Assembly (NCBI GenBank): GCA_900765975.1
Contig: CAAFTS010000085.1
Coordinates: 1 to 35,317 of the forward strand
DNA: 35,317 bases
Origin: Lachnospiraceae bacterium
GTDB taxonomy: Bacteria > Bacillota > Clostridia > Lachnospirales > Lachnospiraceae
Direction: 5' to 3'
In this document: positions 1 to 7,434 of the stretch, in pieces
How the letters are laid out: each line of letters opens with the position of its first letter
Numbering within the stretch: the stretch's first letter is position 1
The notes under the pieces: generated by a model
What the model was told of the DNA's origin: nothing
What the model saw: only the letters and a program-made list of their open reading frames with translations
The model's database searches: none
Made by a program: the position numbers and the translations under genes

Positions 1-137
1 TACACTTTAACGTATTTATAGGAGAAATAATAAAAAATGTATTTTTTTTTTTTTTATCTATTCCTGCCACTTTTATTCTTCCTTCCAAATTTCGTTATCG
101 ATTCAGTATATCACAGGCTTTCTGCCACTGGCAAGGA
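1..137. other. Intergenic DNA downstream of holA
   Basis: AT-rich sequence past the holA stop codon. It has a long T run near 42-55 and a short inverted repeat TGCCA-C-TGGCA at 123-133 whose one-base loop cannot form a normal hairpin. I see no gene or clear terminator here. Confidence 0.4.
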
Positions 138-1124
138 TTATCTGGCCTGACTGTATTTTACAAGAAAAATCTCTACCGCCAGAGAATCTGTCAAAAGCCC
201 TGTTTTCACTCGTTGCTCAATGTCCACACTATCTTCCAGTATTGCACGCAGCTCCTTCACTTGAAATCGCTTTGCCTGCTCCATATACTTTCCTACCGCA
301 AAAGGATGCAGCCCGGCCTTTTCCGCAATTTCTTTTCTTCCATATCCTTTCTGCGCCAGCTGTTTCACCTGATACAGCCCCCGGTATTGTCTGGTGAGCA
401 AAAAAAGGATTCGCATCGGCGGTTCCTTTAACGCCAACAGTTCATAATACAGATCCAGCGCCTTCTTCTGCTGTTTCTCCGCAACTGCATTCACCATATC
501 AAAGATATGATTGGAAATCTGTGTAACACAGACCGCATCAATGTCCGCTCGTGTGATCACATCCCGCTCCAATGCATAACAAAACAGCTTTTCTAGCTCC
601 TTTGTAATATTTTCCATATCAATTCCTACTTTATTCAGGAAATACACCAGATCCGTTTCTGTGATTCTTTTATTTTCCCTTCCTATCTGTCCTGCAACCC
701 AGCGTTTCAGAGTATTTTCATCCTGAAACGGCAGTTCTACTGCCCGTCCCTTGGACTTGACTGCCTTGTACATCTTTCCTCGCTTGTCTACTTCCTCCTC
801 CACAAACAAAAAATAGGCTGTTTCCGGAAGTTCTTTGAGGTAATCAGCCAGTTCCGCACCTGCCGCACTCTTAAAAAATCCGGTGTTTTCAAAAACAAAC
901 ACTCTTCGTTCTGCAAAAAAAGGCATTGTCTCTGCAAGATCAATGACTTCCCGTACATCAATCCCCTTTCCTTCATAATGGGCATAGTTCATTGTATCAC
1001 CTTCCGGCAGCAAAGCCTTTACAAAACGCTCCTTATACTGTTTTTTCAGATAGTTTTCCTCTCCATATAAAAGATAAATCTGACTAAAATTCCCTGTTTT
1101 TAAATCTTCATTCAAACTCTTCAT
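138..1124 (-). CDS. holA: DNA polymerase III subunit delta
   Basis: Clamp-loader delta subunit, which opens the beta sliding clamp during replication. The 328-residue length is normal for HolA. The N-terminus (MKSLNEDLKTGNFSQIYLLY, then GEENYLKKQY) is the family's typical opening, with the degenerate P-loop-like region at about residues 17-27. An AAA+-like middle and the C-terminal clamp-loader collar region (residues about 215-325, with the LLTRQYRGLYQVKQL segment) follow. It is a host gene 43 bp downstream of comEC on the same strand, a common arrangement in Bacillota (comEC then holA). A promoter-like TTGCAA-17-TATAAT lies immediately upstream, so it may be transcribed independently of the interrupted comEC. 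Confidence 0.95.
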   Translation of the reverse strand: MKSLNEDLKTGNFSQIYLLYGEENYLKKQYKERFVKALLPEGDTMNYAHYEGKGIDVREVIDLAETMPFFAERRVFVFENTGFFKSAAGAELADYLKELPETAYFLFVEEEVDKRGKMYKAVKSKGRAVELPFQDENTLKRWVAGQIGRENKRITETDLVYFLNKVGIDMENITKELEKLFCYALERDVITRADIDAVCVTQISNHIFDMVNAVAEKQQKKALDLYYELLALKEPPMRILFLLTRQYRGLYQVKQLAQKGYGRKEIAEKAGLHPFAVGKYMEQAKRFQVKELRAILEDSVDIEQRVKTGLLTDSLAVEIFLVKYSQAR

Positions 1125-1132
1125 AATGTTTT

Positions 1133-1161
1133 ATTATATAAGAAAAACTCCTATTTTGCAA
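1133..1161 (-). promoter_or_regulatory. Predicted sigma-70 promoter of holA, close to the start codon
   Basis: On the minus strand, -35 TTGCAA (1156-1161) and -10 TATAAT (1133-1138) are separated by exactly 17 bp. The -10 ends only 8 bp before the holA ATG (1122-1124). The predicted transcript would start within a base or two of the ATG, giving a leaderless or nearly leaderless mRNA. The only AGGAG (about 24 bp upstream) would lie outside such a transcript. Confidence 0.6.
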
Positions 1162-1167
1162 AAGATT

Positions 1168-2754
1168 TCAGCATATTACTTTGATCTGTTTTCCATCTGT
1201 CACAATTGTAATTGCGCCTGTATCTTTTGTGCAGTAAATCCGACTCCCCATTTTTTCCAATCGATTCAAAACCTCTTGATGCGGATGTCCATATCGATTC
1301 TCTTTTCCGGCTGAAATCATCGTAAATTCCGGCAGAACAAGCGCAAGCATTTTTTCTGAAGTTGAATTTTTAGAACCATGATGTCCTGCTTTTAGCACAT
1401 CATAATCTTTCAGTAAACCACTCTCTATCAATTGCTGTTCTCCTTCTCCTTCCAAATCTCCGGTGAATAGCATCTGAAATTCTCCATACTCTAATTCCAG
1501 AACCATCGATGATGCATTTCCGGTTTCTCCCTTGTAATCTGCAGATGGTGCTAAACAGTTTATCGCCATTTCTTCATCTGTTATCTGCTGTCCACACTCA
1601 ATTTTCACAACCTGTGTTCCCTCTTTTTGAGCAAGTCCCGCCAATTTCCATAGTGGTTCATCCATCACCGATTCTGTCGGAAATACAAGACGCCCGATCC
1701 GGATCCCCAGTTTTTGATATTCCAACAGTTCCTCAATTCCATTGATATGGTCTGCATCTCCATGAGACGCAAATACATAATCCAGCTTTGCAACTCCCTG
1801 AGATTTCAAAAAGGGTGCAATCCGATATTTTCCCACTTGAGATTCACTGGTACTTCCGCCATCGATCAAAAACTGCTTTCCGGAAGGACTCCTTACATAA
1901 ATGCTGTCTCCTTGTCCTACATCAATCACTGTAATCCGCAATTCTCCCGGTTTTCTATAACTATAGATACAACCAATACAGAACAACAACATCAAGCCTA
2001 AACAATAACTTCCTCTGAGCAGTTGTTGCCTTACCGTTACCGTTTTTTCCTTTTTCTGCCTCTTTTGACAACACAACATTCCGATACAGCCACCGAATAA
2101 GATTACATAATATAACATACACCACCCGATTTTCGGCTGACCTGTTACCACTCTGCCAAAGGGAATTGCTACACTGATTTCTGCACTTTTTTCATATCCC
2201 CACAAAATCATTTTGCTGATCAGAAGAACCATCTTCCCTCCTGTTTGAAAAAATACAGACAGCAGCGAGCCAAAAATCCCGGCTCCCATCACGATTGACA
2301 TCAGAGGAACAACCAGAAGATTCAAAATCATAGAATAAACAGGAAGTTCAAAATAATAATACAGAAGTATAGGCAGCAATACCAGCTGTATGGACGCTCC
2401 CGCCCGAAAGACGGATGGTAATATCTCCAGCTTTTCAAAAACAGGATACACAAAAGCGATTCCCACCAGCGCTCCAAAAGAAAGCAGAAATCCGGCATCA
2501 AACAAATATAACGGCTGACGGGCTGTAATCACAATTGCAGCTACGGCCAATGAAGTGGGCAGATCATAATCCCTTCCTGCAATATCCGCTCCTACTCGCA
2601 CCACGAACATACACCATGCTCTCTGTGCAGAAATTCCTCCTCCGATCATGCTTGTATAAAGCAAAAGTATCAGGCTCCCCAAAGCACCTGCTATTCCAAA
2701 AGAACATCCCATTTTTCTCAAAATCCGGTAAAATCCCATTCCGAGAAAAGACAT
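1168..2754 (-). CDS. comEC: ComEC competence protein, C-terminal remnant interrupted by prophage
   Basis: ComEC/Rec2 is the membrane channel for single-stranded DNA uptake in natural transformation. What remains (528 residues from the first ATG) has the multi-helix Competence domain (residues about 1-230) and a C-terminal metallo-beta-lactamase-type domain (from about 272: VIDVGQGDS, SHGDADH at about 330-336, AGHHGS). Full-length ComEC is usually about 700-800 residues, so the N-terminal OB-fold/DUF4131 region and first helices are missing. Just upstream of the first ATG the frame reads T-G-L-H, matching the conserved SGLH(V/I)S motif, and then hits TAA at 2767-2769. No ribosome site or promoter is obvious for this fragment. 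It is probably non-functional while the element is inserted. Confidence 0.9.
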   Translation of the reverse strand: MSFLGMGFYRILRKMGCSFGIAGALGSLILLLYTSMIGGGISAQRAWCMFVVRVGADIAGRDYDLPTSLAVAAIVITARQPLYLFDAGFLLSFGALVGIAFVYPVFEKLEILPSVFRAGASIQLVLLPILLYYYFELPVYSMILNLLVVPLMSIVMGAGIFGSLLSVFFQTGGKMVLLISKMILWGYEKSAEISVAIPFGRVVTGQPKIGWCMLYYVILFGGCIGMLCCQKRQKKEKTVTVRQQLLRGSYCLGLMLLFCIGCIYSYRKPGELRITVIDVGQGDSIYVRSPSGKQFLIDGGSTSESQVGKYRIAPFLKSQGVAKLDYVFASHGDADHINGIEELLEYQKLGIRIGRLVFPTESVMDEPLWKLAGLAQKEGTQVVKIECGQQITDEEMAINCLAPSADYKGETGNASSMVLELEYGEFQMLFTGDLEGEGEQQLIESGLLKDYDVLKAGHHGSKNSTSEKMLALVLPEFTMISAGKENRYGHPHQEVLNRLEKMGSRIYCTKDTGAITIVTDGKQIKVIC

Positions 2755-2769
2755 ATGTAGACCCGTTTA
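2751..2769. other. Predicted prophage attachment junction inside comEC
   Basis: Homology to ComEC stops abruptly between the GLH codons (2755-2763) and the stop at 2767-2769. The DNA to the right encodes no ComEC in any frame. The crossover should therefore lie near 2755-2766, next to the palindrome ACATATGT (2751-2758). The partner junction is not in the window, so the core repeat cannot be confirmed. Confidence 0.65.
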
Positions 2770-2819
2770 ACCTCACTCTCGGTACACATTATAAAGAAAC
2801 TCTTTTATATAGAAAGAAT

Positions 2820-2863
2820 TTTACCCCCTTACCCCACTTTCAAAAGGGGGATAAGGGGGTAAA
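2820..2863 (-). terminator. Strong G/C-block hairpin after the lipoprotein gene
   Basis: TTTACCCCCTTA (2820-2831) pairs perfectly with TAAGGGGGTAAA (2852-2863). A further CCCC/GGGG pairing lies inside with one bulged A, around an 11-base loop. It lies 4 bp past the lipoprotein stop and about 55 bp from the comEC junction. Only a weak T-rich tail follows on the minus strand, so it may be a terminator or a structural end element. Confidence 0.55.
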
Positions 2864-2867
2864 CGCT

Positions 2868-3554
2868 TTATTCCATCTTTCCTTCCGGTGCATAGATAGC
2901 CATAATTTCTTCTTCATTTTCTTTGTGATCTACTCTAATCCAAAAATCTCTGATCCAAAATCCTACCCTATGGTTACCTATCGCATATAATTCATTTGTT
3001 GCGAAATCCACAATAAATACTTCAGGAAGTCGGCCATTCCCATCACTCCACTCCATTTCTTCTTTGTACATCTCACACACTTTGTCTAAACATTTTTGAC
3101 ATAGAAATTGCTTTGCCTTATCAAAGTCCAATCCACTACCATCGTCATAAGTAACACTTGCTTCGAATATCCCTCGTCCCGGCATACCAGAAATATGGAA
3201 CATACACTCTCCATCACCATGTCCACTTGTCATAATCCCCATTGTACCGTTCTCCAGAACTTCTGTACCGTCATCAGAATAAGCTCTCGTATCCAAATTG
3301 CTAATATCCATTGTATTAAGGCACACCAATCCTATCATTCCACTTTTTCTGAAATATGGCATTAAACTATTTTCATTGTCACCACAAATGTAACAGTCTC
3401 CTTTTAATTCAGAATCAACCTGAATACTATAATCTTTTTCTTCTATGCTTTCAGAAAGAACTCTATCCTTAAAATCGGATTGGGTTGCTTTTTCTGTACA
3501 TCCAGACAACACACACATTGATGCCAATAGTAACGGAATTACTAATTTTTTCAT
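2868..3554 (-). CDS. Predicted secreted lipoprotein, cargo gene at the prophage edge
   Basis: A 228-residue protein with a type II signal peptide: MKKL, hydrophobic core, and lipobox LSGC with the lipidated cysteine at residue 19. The mature part is polar and predicted to sit on the outer face of the membrane. It carries CYIC and CQKC cysteine pairs that could bind metal or form disulfides. The GDGECMF and DDGSGLDF segments are acidic and glycine-rich. AGGAG sits just upstream of the ATG. It lies alone between the attachment junction and the repressor cluster, a usual place for lysogenic-conversion genes expressed from the prophage. I do not recognise the family, and the function is unknown. 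Confidence 0.75.
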   Translation of the reverse strand: MKKLVIPLLLASMCVLSGCTEKATQSDFKDRVLSESIEEKDYSIQVDSELKGDCYICGDNENSLMPYFRKSGMIGLVCLNTMDISNLDTRAYSDDGTEVLENGTMGIMTSGHGDGECMFHISGMPGRGIFEASVTYDDGSGLDFDKAKQFLCQKCLDKVCEMYKEEMEWSDGNGRLPEVFIVDFATNELYAIGNHRVGFWIRDFWIRVDHKENEEEIMAIYAPEGKME

Positions 3555-3574
3555 AAACTCCTACCTTTCAGGGC

Positions 3575-3614
3575 AAAAAAAGAACAGCCCATAGTGTTTT
3601 TACTTATGAACTGT
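3575..3614 (-). terminator. Intrinsic terminator of the first XRE gene
   Basis: Minus-strand RNA pairs ACAGUUCAUA with UAUGGGCUGU (10 bp, two G-U pairs; arms 3605-3614 and 3584-3593), followed by a U run (A run 3575-3581 on the plus strand). It begins 2 bp past the XRE stop codon. Confidence 0.75.
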
Positions 3615-3615
3615 C

Positions 3616-3939
3616 CTACTTTTTCTGTAAACTCCGCACGAAGGTAAGTAATATCTCCCTCTCTTTATCATCCAAATACTCCCAAGTTTCTACCAGTTCC
3701 AGTTGACCTGCTGATAAGTCAGGGCGGATTCCGTCTTTGGTAAAAAACTGTGCCAGCGTAATTCCAAATGCATCACATATCTTTTCTATAGTTGGAATCG
3801 TTGGGATACTTTCTTTTGAAACAATTTTCCCCAATGCTGTCTGTGACATTCCAGTCAATTGAGAGAGACGGTATCTTGAAATTTTATGCTTTTCACACAA
3901 CTCAATAATCCTCAATGCAACATAGTCTTCTGTAAGCAA
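3616..3939 (-). CDS. XRE-family transcriptional regulator, paralogue A
   Basis: A 107-residue Cro/CI-type DNA-binding protein with an N-terminal helix-turn-helix. SRYRLSQLTGMSQTALGKIV (about residues 21-40) holds the two DNA-binding helices and IPTIPTIEKICDAFGITLAQFF completes the domain. A short charged tail may mediate dimerisation. It starts with TTG, placed 8 bp after GGAGAGGTG. It is about half identical to the next gene (4173-4493), including identical KESIPTIPT and FGITLAQFF blocks and similar upstream DNA. Probably part of the lysogeny switch or control of an accessory function. Its own operator may be the inverted repeat overlapping its ribosome site. Confidence 0.88.
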   Translation of the reverse strand: MLTEDYVALRIIELCEKHKISRYRLSQLTGMSQTALGKIVSKESIPTIPTIEKICDAFGITLAQFFTKDGIRPDLSAGQLELVETWEYLDDKEREILLTFVRSLQKK

Positions 3940-3952
3940 GTAATCTACACCT

Positions 3953-3995
3953 CTCCTCTGATACTAGATGTATTTATTTTATCCCGTTATCAGAG
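3953..3995 (-). promoter_or_regulatory. Inverted repeat overlapping the ribosome site of XRE paralogue A
   Basis: CCTCTGATA and its exact complement TATCAGAGG (plus strand, near 3953-3961 and 3987-3995) flank about 25 bp, with AGG of one arm running into the Shine-Dalgarno. It could be an operator, or a leader hairpin that hides the ribosome site. A TAAAAT -10-like box lies between the arms. Confidence 0.6.
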
Positions 3996-4026
3996 GTTTG
4001 ATTAGAACCGTAATAGTTTAGCATTT

Positions 4027-4046
4027 TACTAACTTATAGATTAGTA
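4027..4046. promoter_or_regulatory. Imperfect 20-bp palindrome upstream of XRE paralogue A
   Basis: TACTAA (4027-4032) and TTAGTA (4041-4046) form a dyad with 8 of 10 half-site positions complementary. The position, about 90 bp upstream of the gene, suits an operator bound by an XRE dimer. Only the symmetry is seen; binding is inferred. Confidence 0.4.
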
Positions 4047-4131
4047 TTAGTACAAAAAAAATTATATGGATGGTTCATAAGTATATCGTTCTTCTTAATT
4101 CAATAATCGCTATCCTGTTTCGCTTTCGTAT

Positions 4132-4167
4132 AAAAAAAGAAACAGTCCAATATTTTCTTAGAACTGT
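4132..4167 (-). terminator. Intrinsic terminator of the second XRE gene
   Basis: GAACTGT (4161-4167) pairs with ACAGTCC (4142-4148), with one G-U pair, followed on the minus strand by a run of seven U (A run 4132-4138). It lies just past the stop at 4173 and resembles the terminator of the paralogue. Confidence 0.65.
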
Positions 4168-4172
4168 CCCTC

Positions 4173-4493
4173 TTATTTCTTCAGTCCACGAATCATTGTC
4201 ATGAATACCTTCCGTTCCTCAACATCCAACGAATCCCATATCATAAGGATTTCTCTTTGAGTCTCTGTCAAATTTGGATGACTCTCCTCATTCGAAAAAA
4301 ACTGCGCTAATGTAATGCCAAAGGCACTGCATAACTTTTCAAGAGTTGGTATGGTCGGAATACTCTCTTTTGATATTATGCTTCCAATTGCAGTTTGGGA
4401 CATTCCGGTCAGTTGAGCAAGACGATACTTTGTCAATCCACGCTTTTCACATAAATCAACAAGACGATCAGCTATGTAGTCCTCTGCACACAA
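4173..4493 (-). CDS. XRE-family transcriptional regulator, paralogue B
   Basis: A 106-residue DNA-binding protein of the same build as its neighbour at 3616-3939: helix-turn-helix TKYRLAQLTGMSQTAIGSII at about 21-40, then the shared KESIPTIPT and FGITLAQFF blocks and a short helical tail. TTG start after AGAGAGGTG. The leader is collinear with that of paralogue A (shared GGTTCTAAT element, TAAAAT, GAGAGGTGTA near the start), so gene and control region were duplicated together. The dyad sequence differs, which suggests the two proteins now have separate DNA specificities. Role in the lytic/lysogenic decision is inferred. Confidence 0.88.
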   Translation of the reverse strand: MCAEDYIADRLVDLCEKRGLTKYRLAQLTGMSQTAIGSIISKESIPTIPTLEKLCSAFGITLAQFFSNEESHPNLTETQREILMIWDSLDVEERKVFMTMIRGLKK

Positions 4494-4504
4494 GTAAATA
4501 CACC

Positions 4505-4552
4505 TCTCTTCCGATATACGTTATTTTCATTTTAAACGTAAATCGAAAGATT
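4505..4552 (-). promoter_or_regulatory. Long inverted repeat upstream of XRE paralogue B
   Basis: On the minus strand UCUUUCGAUUUACGUU pairs with AACGUAUAUCGGAAGA at 15 of 16 positions (one U-U mismatch, one G-U), around a short AU-rich loop holding TAAAAT. The inner arm runs directly into the GAGGTG ribosome site. It occupies the same place as the different dyad in front of paralogue A. Confidence 0.6.
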
Positions 4553-4619
4553 TATTAGAACCATACTTCTTTAGTATTTACTCAACCACACTTGACTATA
4601 TAGACAAAAAAATAAGATG

Positions 4620-4832
4620 CTATTGTGCATTCTCCAGTTCTATCAGACGATTATCCAGTCTGTTATACTCTCTTTGAGTTTCTTCAATTTTAGCATACAT
4701 CTTTAAAATTGTCGAACCTTTTACAAAGACTCTTTTTTCGCAGTAGCGGTATAACTTCTCCTTTAACTTTCTTAAATGTAATCCACATTTTTGAAGCTCT
4801 TTCAAAAGCATTTCTTCTTCATATTCTGACAA
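4620..4832 (-). CDS. Small helical protein of unknown function
   Basis: A 70-residue, highly charged, all-helical-looking protein (MSEYEEEMLLKELQKCGLHL at the start, YAKIEETQREYNRLDNRLIE near the end), compatible with a two-helix coiled coil. TTG start five bases after AAGGTGG. It sits in the repressor cluster between two XRE genes. The size and two-helix look recall Spo0E-like phosphatases, but the diagnostic SQELD motif is absent, so I do not assign that function. A run of seven T follows a very weak hairpin past the stop (about 4606-4630). Confidence 0.65.
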   Translation of the reverse strand: MSEYEEEMLLKELQKCGLHLRKLKEKLYRYCEKRVFVKGSTILKMYAKIEETQREYNRLDNRLIELENAQ

Positions 4833-4943
4833 TTATTCCACCTTCCTTTCGCTACGATAATACCATTTGAAGACAAATTCCGCAATAAAAATCCATCGAC
4901 GAAATTCCCTTTATTCCGACATCTTCTCGTTATTTTTAACATG

Positions 4944-4952
4944 TGCTATACT
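4944..4952 (+). promoter_or_regulatory. Extended -10 promoter of the divergent XRE repressor
   Basis: TGCTATACT (4944-4952) matches an extended -10 (TG-N-TATACT). An imperfect dyad CTATACT/AGTGTAG spans 4946-4965, so a repressor could bind over it. A second possible -10, TACAAT, lies at 4979-4984. There is no good -35. Confidence 0.5.
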
Positions 4953-5051
4953 CCTCTTTAGTGTAGTATGTACTTTTGTACAATTCACCTTTAAAAGCCG
5001 GGAGCAGATTTCCAAATAGAACTTGCTCAAACGGCGAAAGGAGGTGATAAC

Positions 5052-5441
5052 ATGCCTATAAACTATTCATTAATTGGTATCCGCATCAAAGAAACCCGAA
5101 ATCAGCAAGGAATCTCTGCGGAAGAATTAGCTGAACTGGCAAATTTATCTTCTGTCTATATCAGCTACATTGAAAATGCCAAGCGGAAACCCAGTTTAGA
5201 ATCTCTTATCAAAATCTGCAATGCACTGGGAATTACGTTGGATGAACTGCTCTATGGAAATCTGCTTTACAATCCTACAGAATATCAAACAGATATTGAC
5301 TTACTTATGGCAGACTGTTCCCAAAACGAAAAACGCTTCATCTATCTGATTCTTTCCGCAGTAAAGGATATTCTTCGGAGCAATGATTGGTCTTTAATTG
5401 AAAAAATACTTCTAAAGGATAACAATTTAAAAGACCTATAA
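5052..5441 (+). CDS. XRE-family repressor (CI/SinR-like), likely prophage repressor
   Basis: A 129-residue protein with an N-terminal helix-turn-helix at about residues 8-65. IGIRIKETRNQQGISAEELA, ANLSSVYISYIENAKRKPSL and ICNALGITLDELLYG are the textbook Xre core. A C-terminal helical region (FIYLILSAVKDILRSNDWSL) probably dimerises. The ribosome site AAAGGAGGTG precedes the ATG. It is divergent from the minus-strand XRE genes and followed by its own terminator, an arrangement typical of a master repressor at an immunity region. It lacks a peptidase domain, so induction would not use RecA-stimulated self-cleavage. Confidence 0.9.
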   Translation: MPINYSLIGIRIKETRNQQGISAEELAELANLSSVYISYIENAKRKPSLESLIKICNALGITLDELLYGNLLYNPTEYQTDIDLLMADCSQNEKRFIYLILSAVKDILRSNDWSLIEKILLKDNNLKDL

Positions 5442-5467
5442 TTGAACCACAAATCCATTTCACTTTA

Positions 5468-5514
5468 TATAAACCATCCGTTATTTGATTAACTGGTGGT
5501 TTATGTCTTTTTTT
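5468..5514 (+). terminator. Intrinsic terminator after the repressor
   Basis: ATAAACCATC and GGTGGTTTAT pair over 10 bp with one G-U, around a loop of about 15 bases, followed by GTCTTTTTTTC. It separates the repressor from the recombinase operon. Confidence 0.8.
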
Positions 5515-5525
5515 CACAAAAAAAT

Positions 5526-5531
5526 TATAAT
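5526..5531 (+). promoter_or_regulatory. Consensus -10 box of the recombinase operon
   Basis: A perfect TATAAT lies 35 bp before the recombinase ATG and just after the terminator of the repressor. The matching -35 region (ATGTCT/TTTATG) is poor, so activation or weak expression is likely. Confidence 0.45.
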
Positions 5532-5565
5532 GAGAATAAATCGCAATACAAGGAATTGATGACCT

Positions 5566-7434
5566 ATGAAAGAATATGAAGAAAGAACTGAAACAATCGA
5601 ACAGCAGAAAGCTCTCATTCGTGAGCGATATAAAGGAATAAATCCAGATGAACTTGATGTCATTCCTGCTCTCCCCAAACCGGATATATTCAAAACATCT
5701 TCCATGTTAAGGGTAGCTGTTTATGCCAGAGTTTCCACAGACGATCCTCGGCAGACATCCTCATATGAACTTCAAAAAAATCATTATCAGGATGTAGTAG
5801 ATCGTAATCCTAACTGGAATCTCGTAAAAATATATGCCGATGAAGGAATTTCCGGTACATCTTTGCAGCATAGAGAAGCCTTCAAACAGATGGTACAAGA
5901 CTGCGAAGATGGAAAAATTGACCTTATCCTCACAAAAAGCGTATCTCGATTTGCCCGTAATGTGGTGGACTGTATCGGCTATGTACGGGAGCTTCTTTCT
6001 CTCCGCCCTCCAGTCGGTGTATTTTTTGAAACCGAACATTTAAATACCCTTGATCCCAAAAGCGAAATGATCCTTTCCTTCATGTCTACCCTTGCACAAG
6101 AGGAGAGTCATACAAAAAGTGAAATCATGAATGCCTCTATTGAGATGCGTTTTAGAAGAGGAATTTTCCTGACACCACCTTTGCTTGGATATGATCAAGA
6201 CGAAAACGGAGAATTAAAAATTAATGAACACGAGGCAAAAATCGTAAAACTGATTTTTTATATGTATTTGAACGGAAATACCTGTCAGGAAATTGCTGAC
6301 ACACTTACGGAACTTGGCTGCAAAACAAAAAAGAATAATGAAGTATGGTCTTCCGGTTCTATTCTTCAAATTTTACAAAATGAAAGACATTGTGGCGATG
6401 TTCTTGCCCGTAAAACATGGACACCAAATTATCTAGATCATAAGTCACGGAAAAATAACCAAGACCGTAATCAATATAGAAAACGTGAACATCATGAGGC
6501 TATTATTTCAAGAGACGATTTCATTGCGGTTCAAAAACTAATCAGTAATGCTAAATATGGAAACAAAGCCTTGCTTCCTGAACTTCACGTAATCCCAGAT
6601 GGAGCATTAAAAGGATTCATCACAGTTAATCCCCGTTGGGCCGGCTTCAAACCAGATGATTACCGTGCCGCTTCATCAAGTATATCCGATTCAGAAAGCA
6701 CACCTTCAGATACAATCCCCATTACTGCACAACTTGGTTCTTTCGACTTAAGGGGATATGAAATCGCACATGGTCAGTTTTTTGAAACCACCGGAAAAAT
6801 ATCAGCAACTCTGTCTTATGAAAAATTAAATTTTAGTACGGAGGCTCTCAGAAAATTTGGAGAAATCAAAACCGTAGAATTGCTGATACATCCAAGTTCT
6901 TATCTTCTCGCTGTACGGCCTTGCACACTTGAAGATAATCGAAATAAAGTCCAATGGGCGCGTCTGCGAAATGGCGTTCTGGTTCCTCGCTATATATATG
7001 GAGCAGCTTTCCTACCAACACTTTATGAATTGTTTGGTTGGAATCCCAACTGCAAATACCGTGTTCTCGGAGTAGCACATCAAAAGGGATCTGAAAATGT
7101 TCTGATTTTTAATATGAAGGAAACCGAAGTACGCATTCCGAATGAAGTACCTGCAACAACAGACAAAGATTCCCCTAATAAATCAGCAGAGGCTTCTTCC
7201 ACGCCTAAAACTATCCTCGGCTATCCGGCAGAATGGATGAATAGCTTTGGAAACAATTATTATAGTCAAACCCACGCACGAGAACTGGTTGCTTTTACCA
7301 ATAATAAGAATTGGCAGATCACCTCTGAAGGACAACCCTATAAGGAATCAGAACTGCATACCACGTCCAAAGCGGATCTTACGAAAGGAATCGTGGAAAT
7401 TATGGAAGAAATAAAGGAGAATCGTAATGACTGA
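5566..7434 (+). CDS. Large serine recombinase with a non-standard C-terminal domain
   Basis: A 622-residue DNA recombinase. The resolvase catalytic domain (about 48-195) has VAVYARVS with nucleophile Ser57, ADEGISGTS, and SVSRFARN. A Recombinase DNA-binding domain follows (about 205-330: PPLLGYD, GSILQILQNERHCGDV). After GFITVNPRWAGF (350-361) there is no Cys4 zinc ribbon and no coiled coil. Instead residues about 395-565 form a domain with RGYEIAHGQFF, VELLIHPSSYLLAVRPC, GWNPN and YPAEWMNSFG. The same blocks recur in the next gene. First gene of a five-gene overlapping operon. It could integrate/excise the element or act on another site. The C-terminal domain probably mediates partner contacts. 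Confidence 0.93.
   Translation: MKEYEERTETIEQQKALIRERYKGINPDELDVIPALPKPDIFKTSSMLRVAVYARVSTDDPRQTSSYELQKNHYQDVVDRNPNWNLVKIYADEGISGTSLQHREAFKQMVQDCEDGKIDLILTKSVSRFARNVVDCIGYVRELLSLRPPVGVFFETEHLNTLDPKSEMILSFMSTLAQEESHTKSEIMNASIEMRFRRGIFLTPPLLGYDQDENGELKINEHEAKIVKLIFYMYLNGNTCQEIADTLTELGCKTKKNNEVWSSGSILQILQNERHCGDVLARKTWTPNYLDHKSRKNNQDRNQYRKREHHEAIISRDDFIAVQKLISNAKYGNKALLPELHVIPDGALKGFITVNPRWAGFKPDDYRAASSSISDSESTPSDTIPITAQLGSFDLRGYEIAHGQFFETTGKISATLSYEKLNFSTEALRKFGEIKTVELLIHPSSYLLAVRPCTLEDNRNKVQWARLRNGVLVPRYIYGAAFLPTLYELFGWNPNCKYRVLGVAHQKGSENVLIFNMKETEVRIPNEVPATTDKDSPNKSAEASSTPKTILGYPAEWMNSFGNNYYSQTHARELVAFTNNKNWQITSEGQPYKESELHTTSKADLTKGIVEIMEEIKENRND

Noticed and set aside
2535..2990. Open frame crossing the comEC junction on the plus strand
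   Set aside because: It runs antisense through comEC, the hairpin and the lipoprotein gene, so it is a chance frame and not a junction-made gene.
4620..4832. Spo0E-like phosphatase
   Set aside because: Right size and helical, but the diagnostic SQELD motif is missing.
5442..5565. Phage attachment site next to the first recombinase
   Set aside because: No dyad typical of an integrase site beyond the terminator stem, and the comEC junction is elsewhere.
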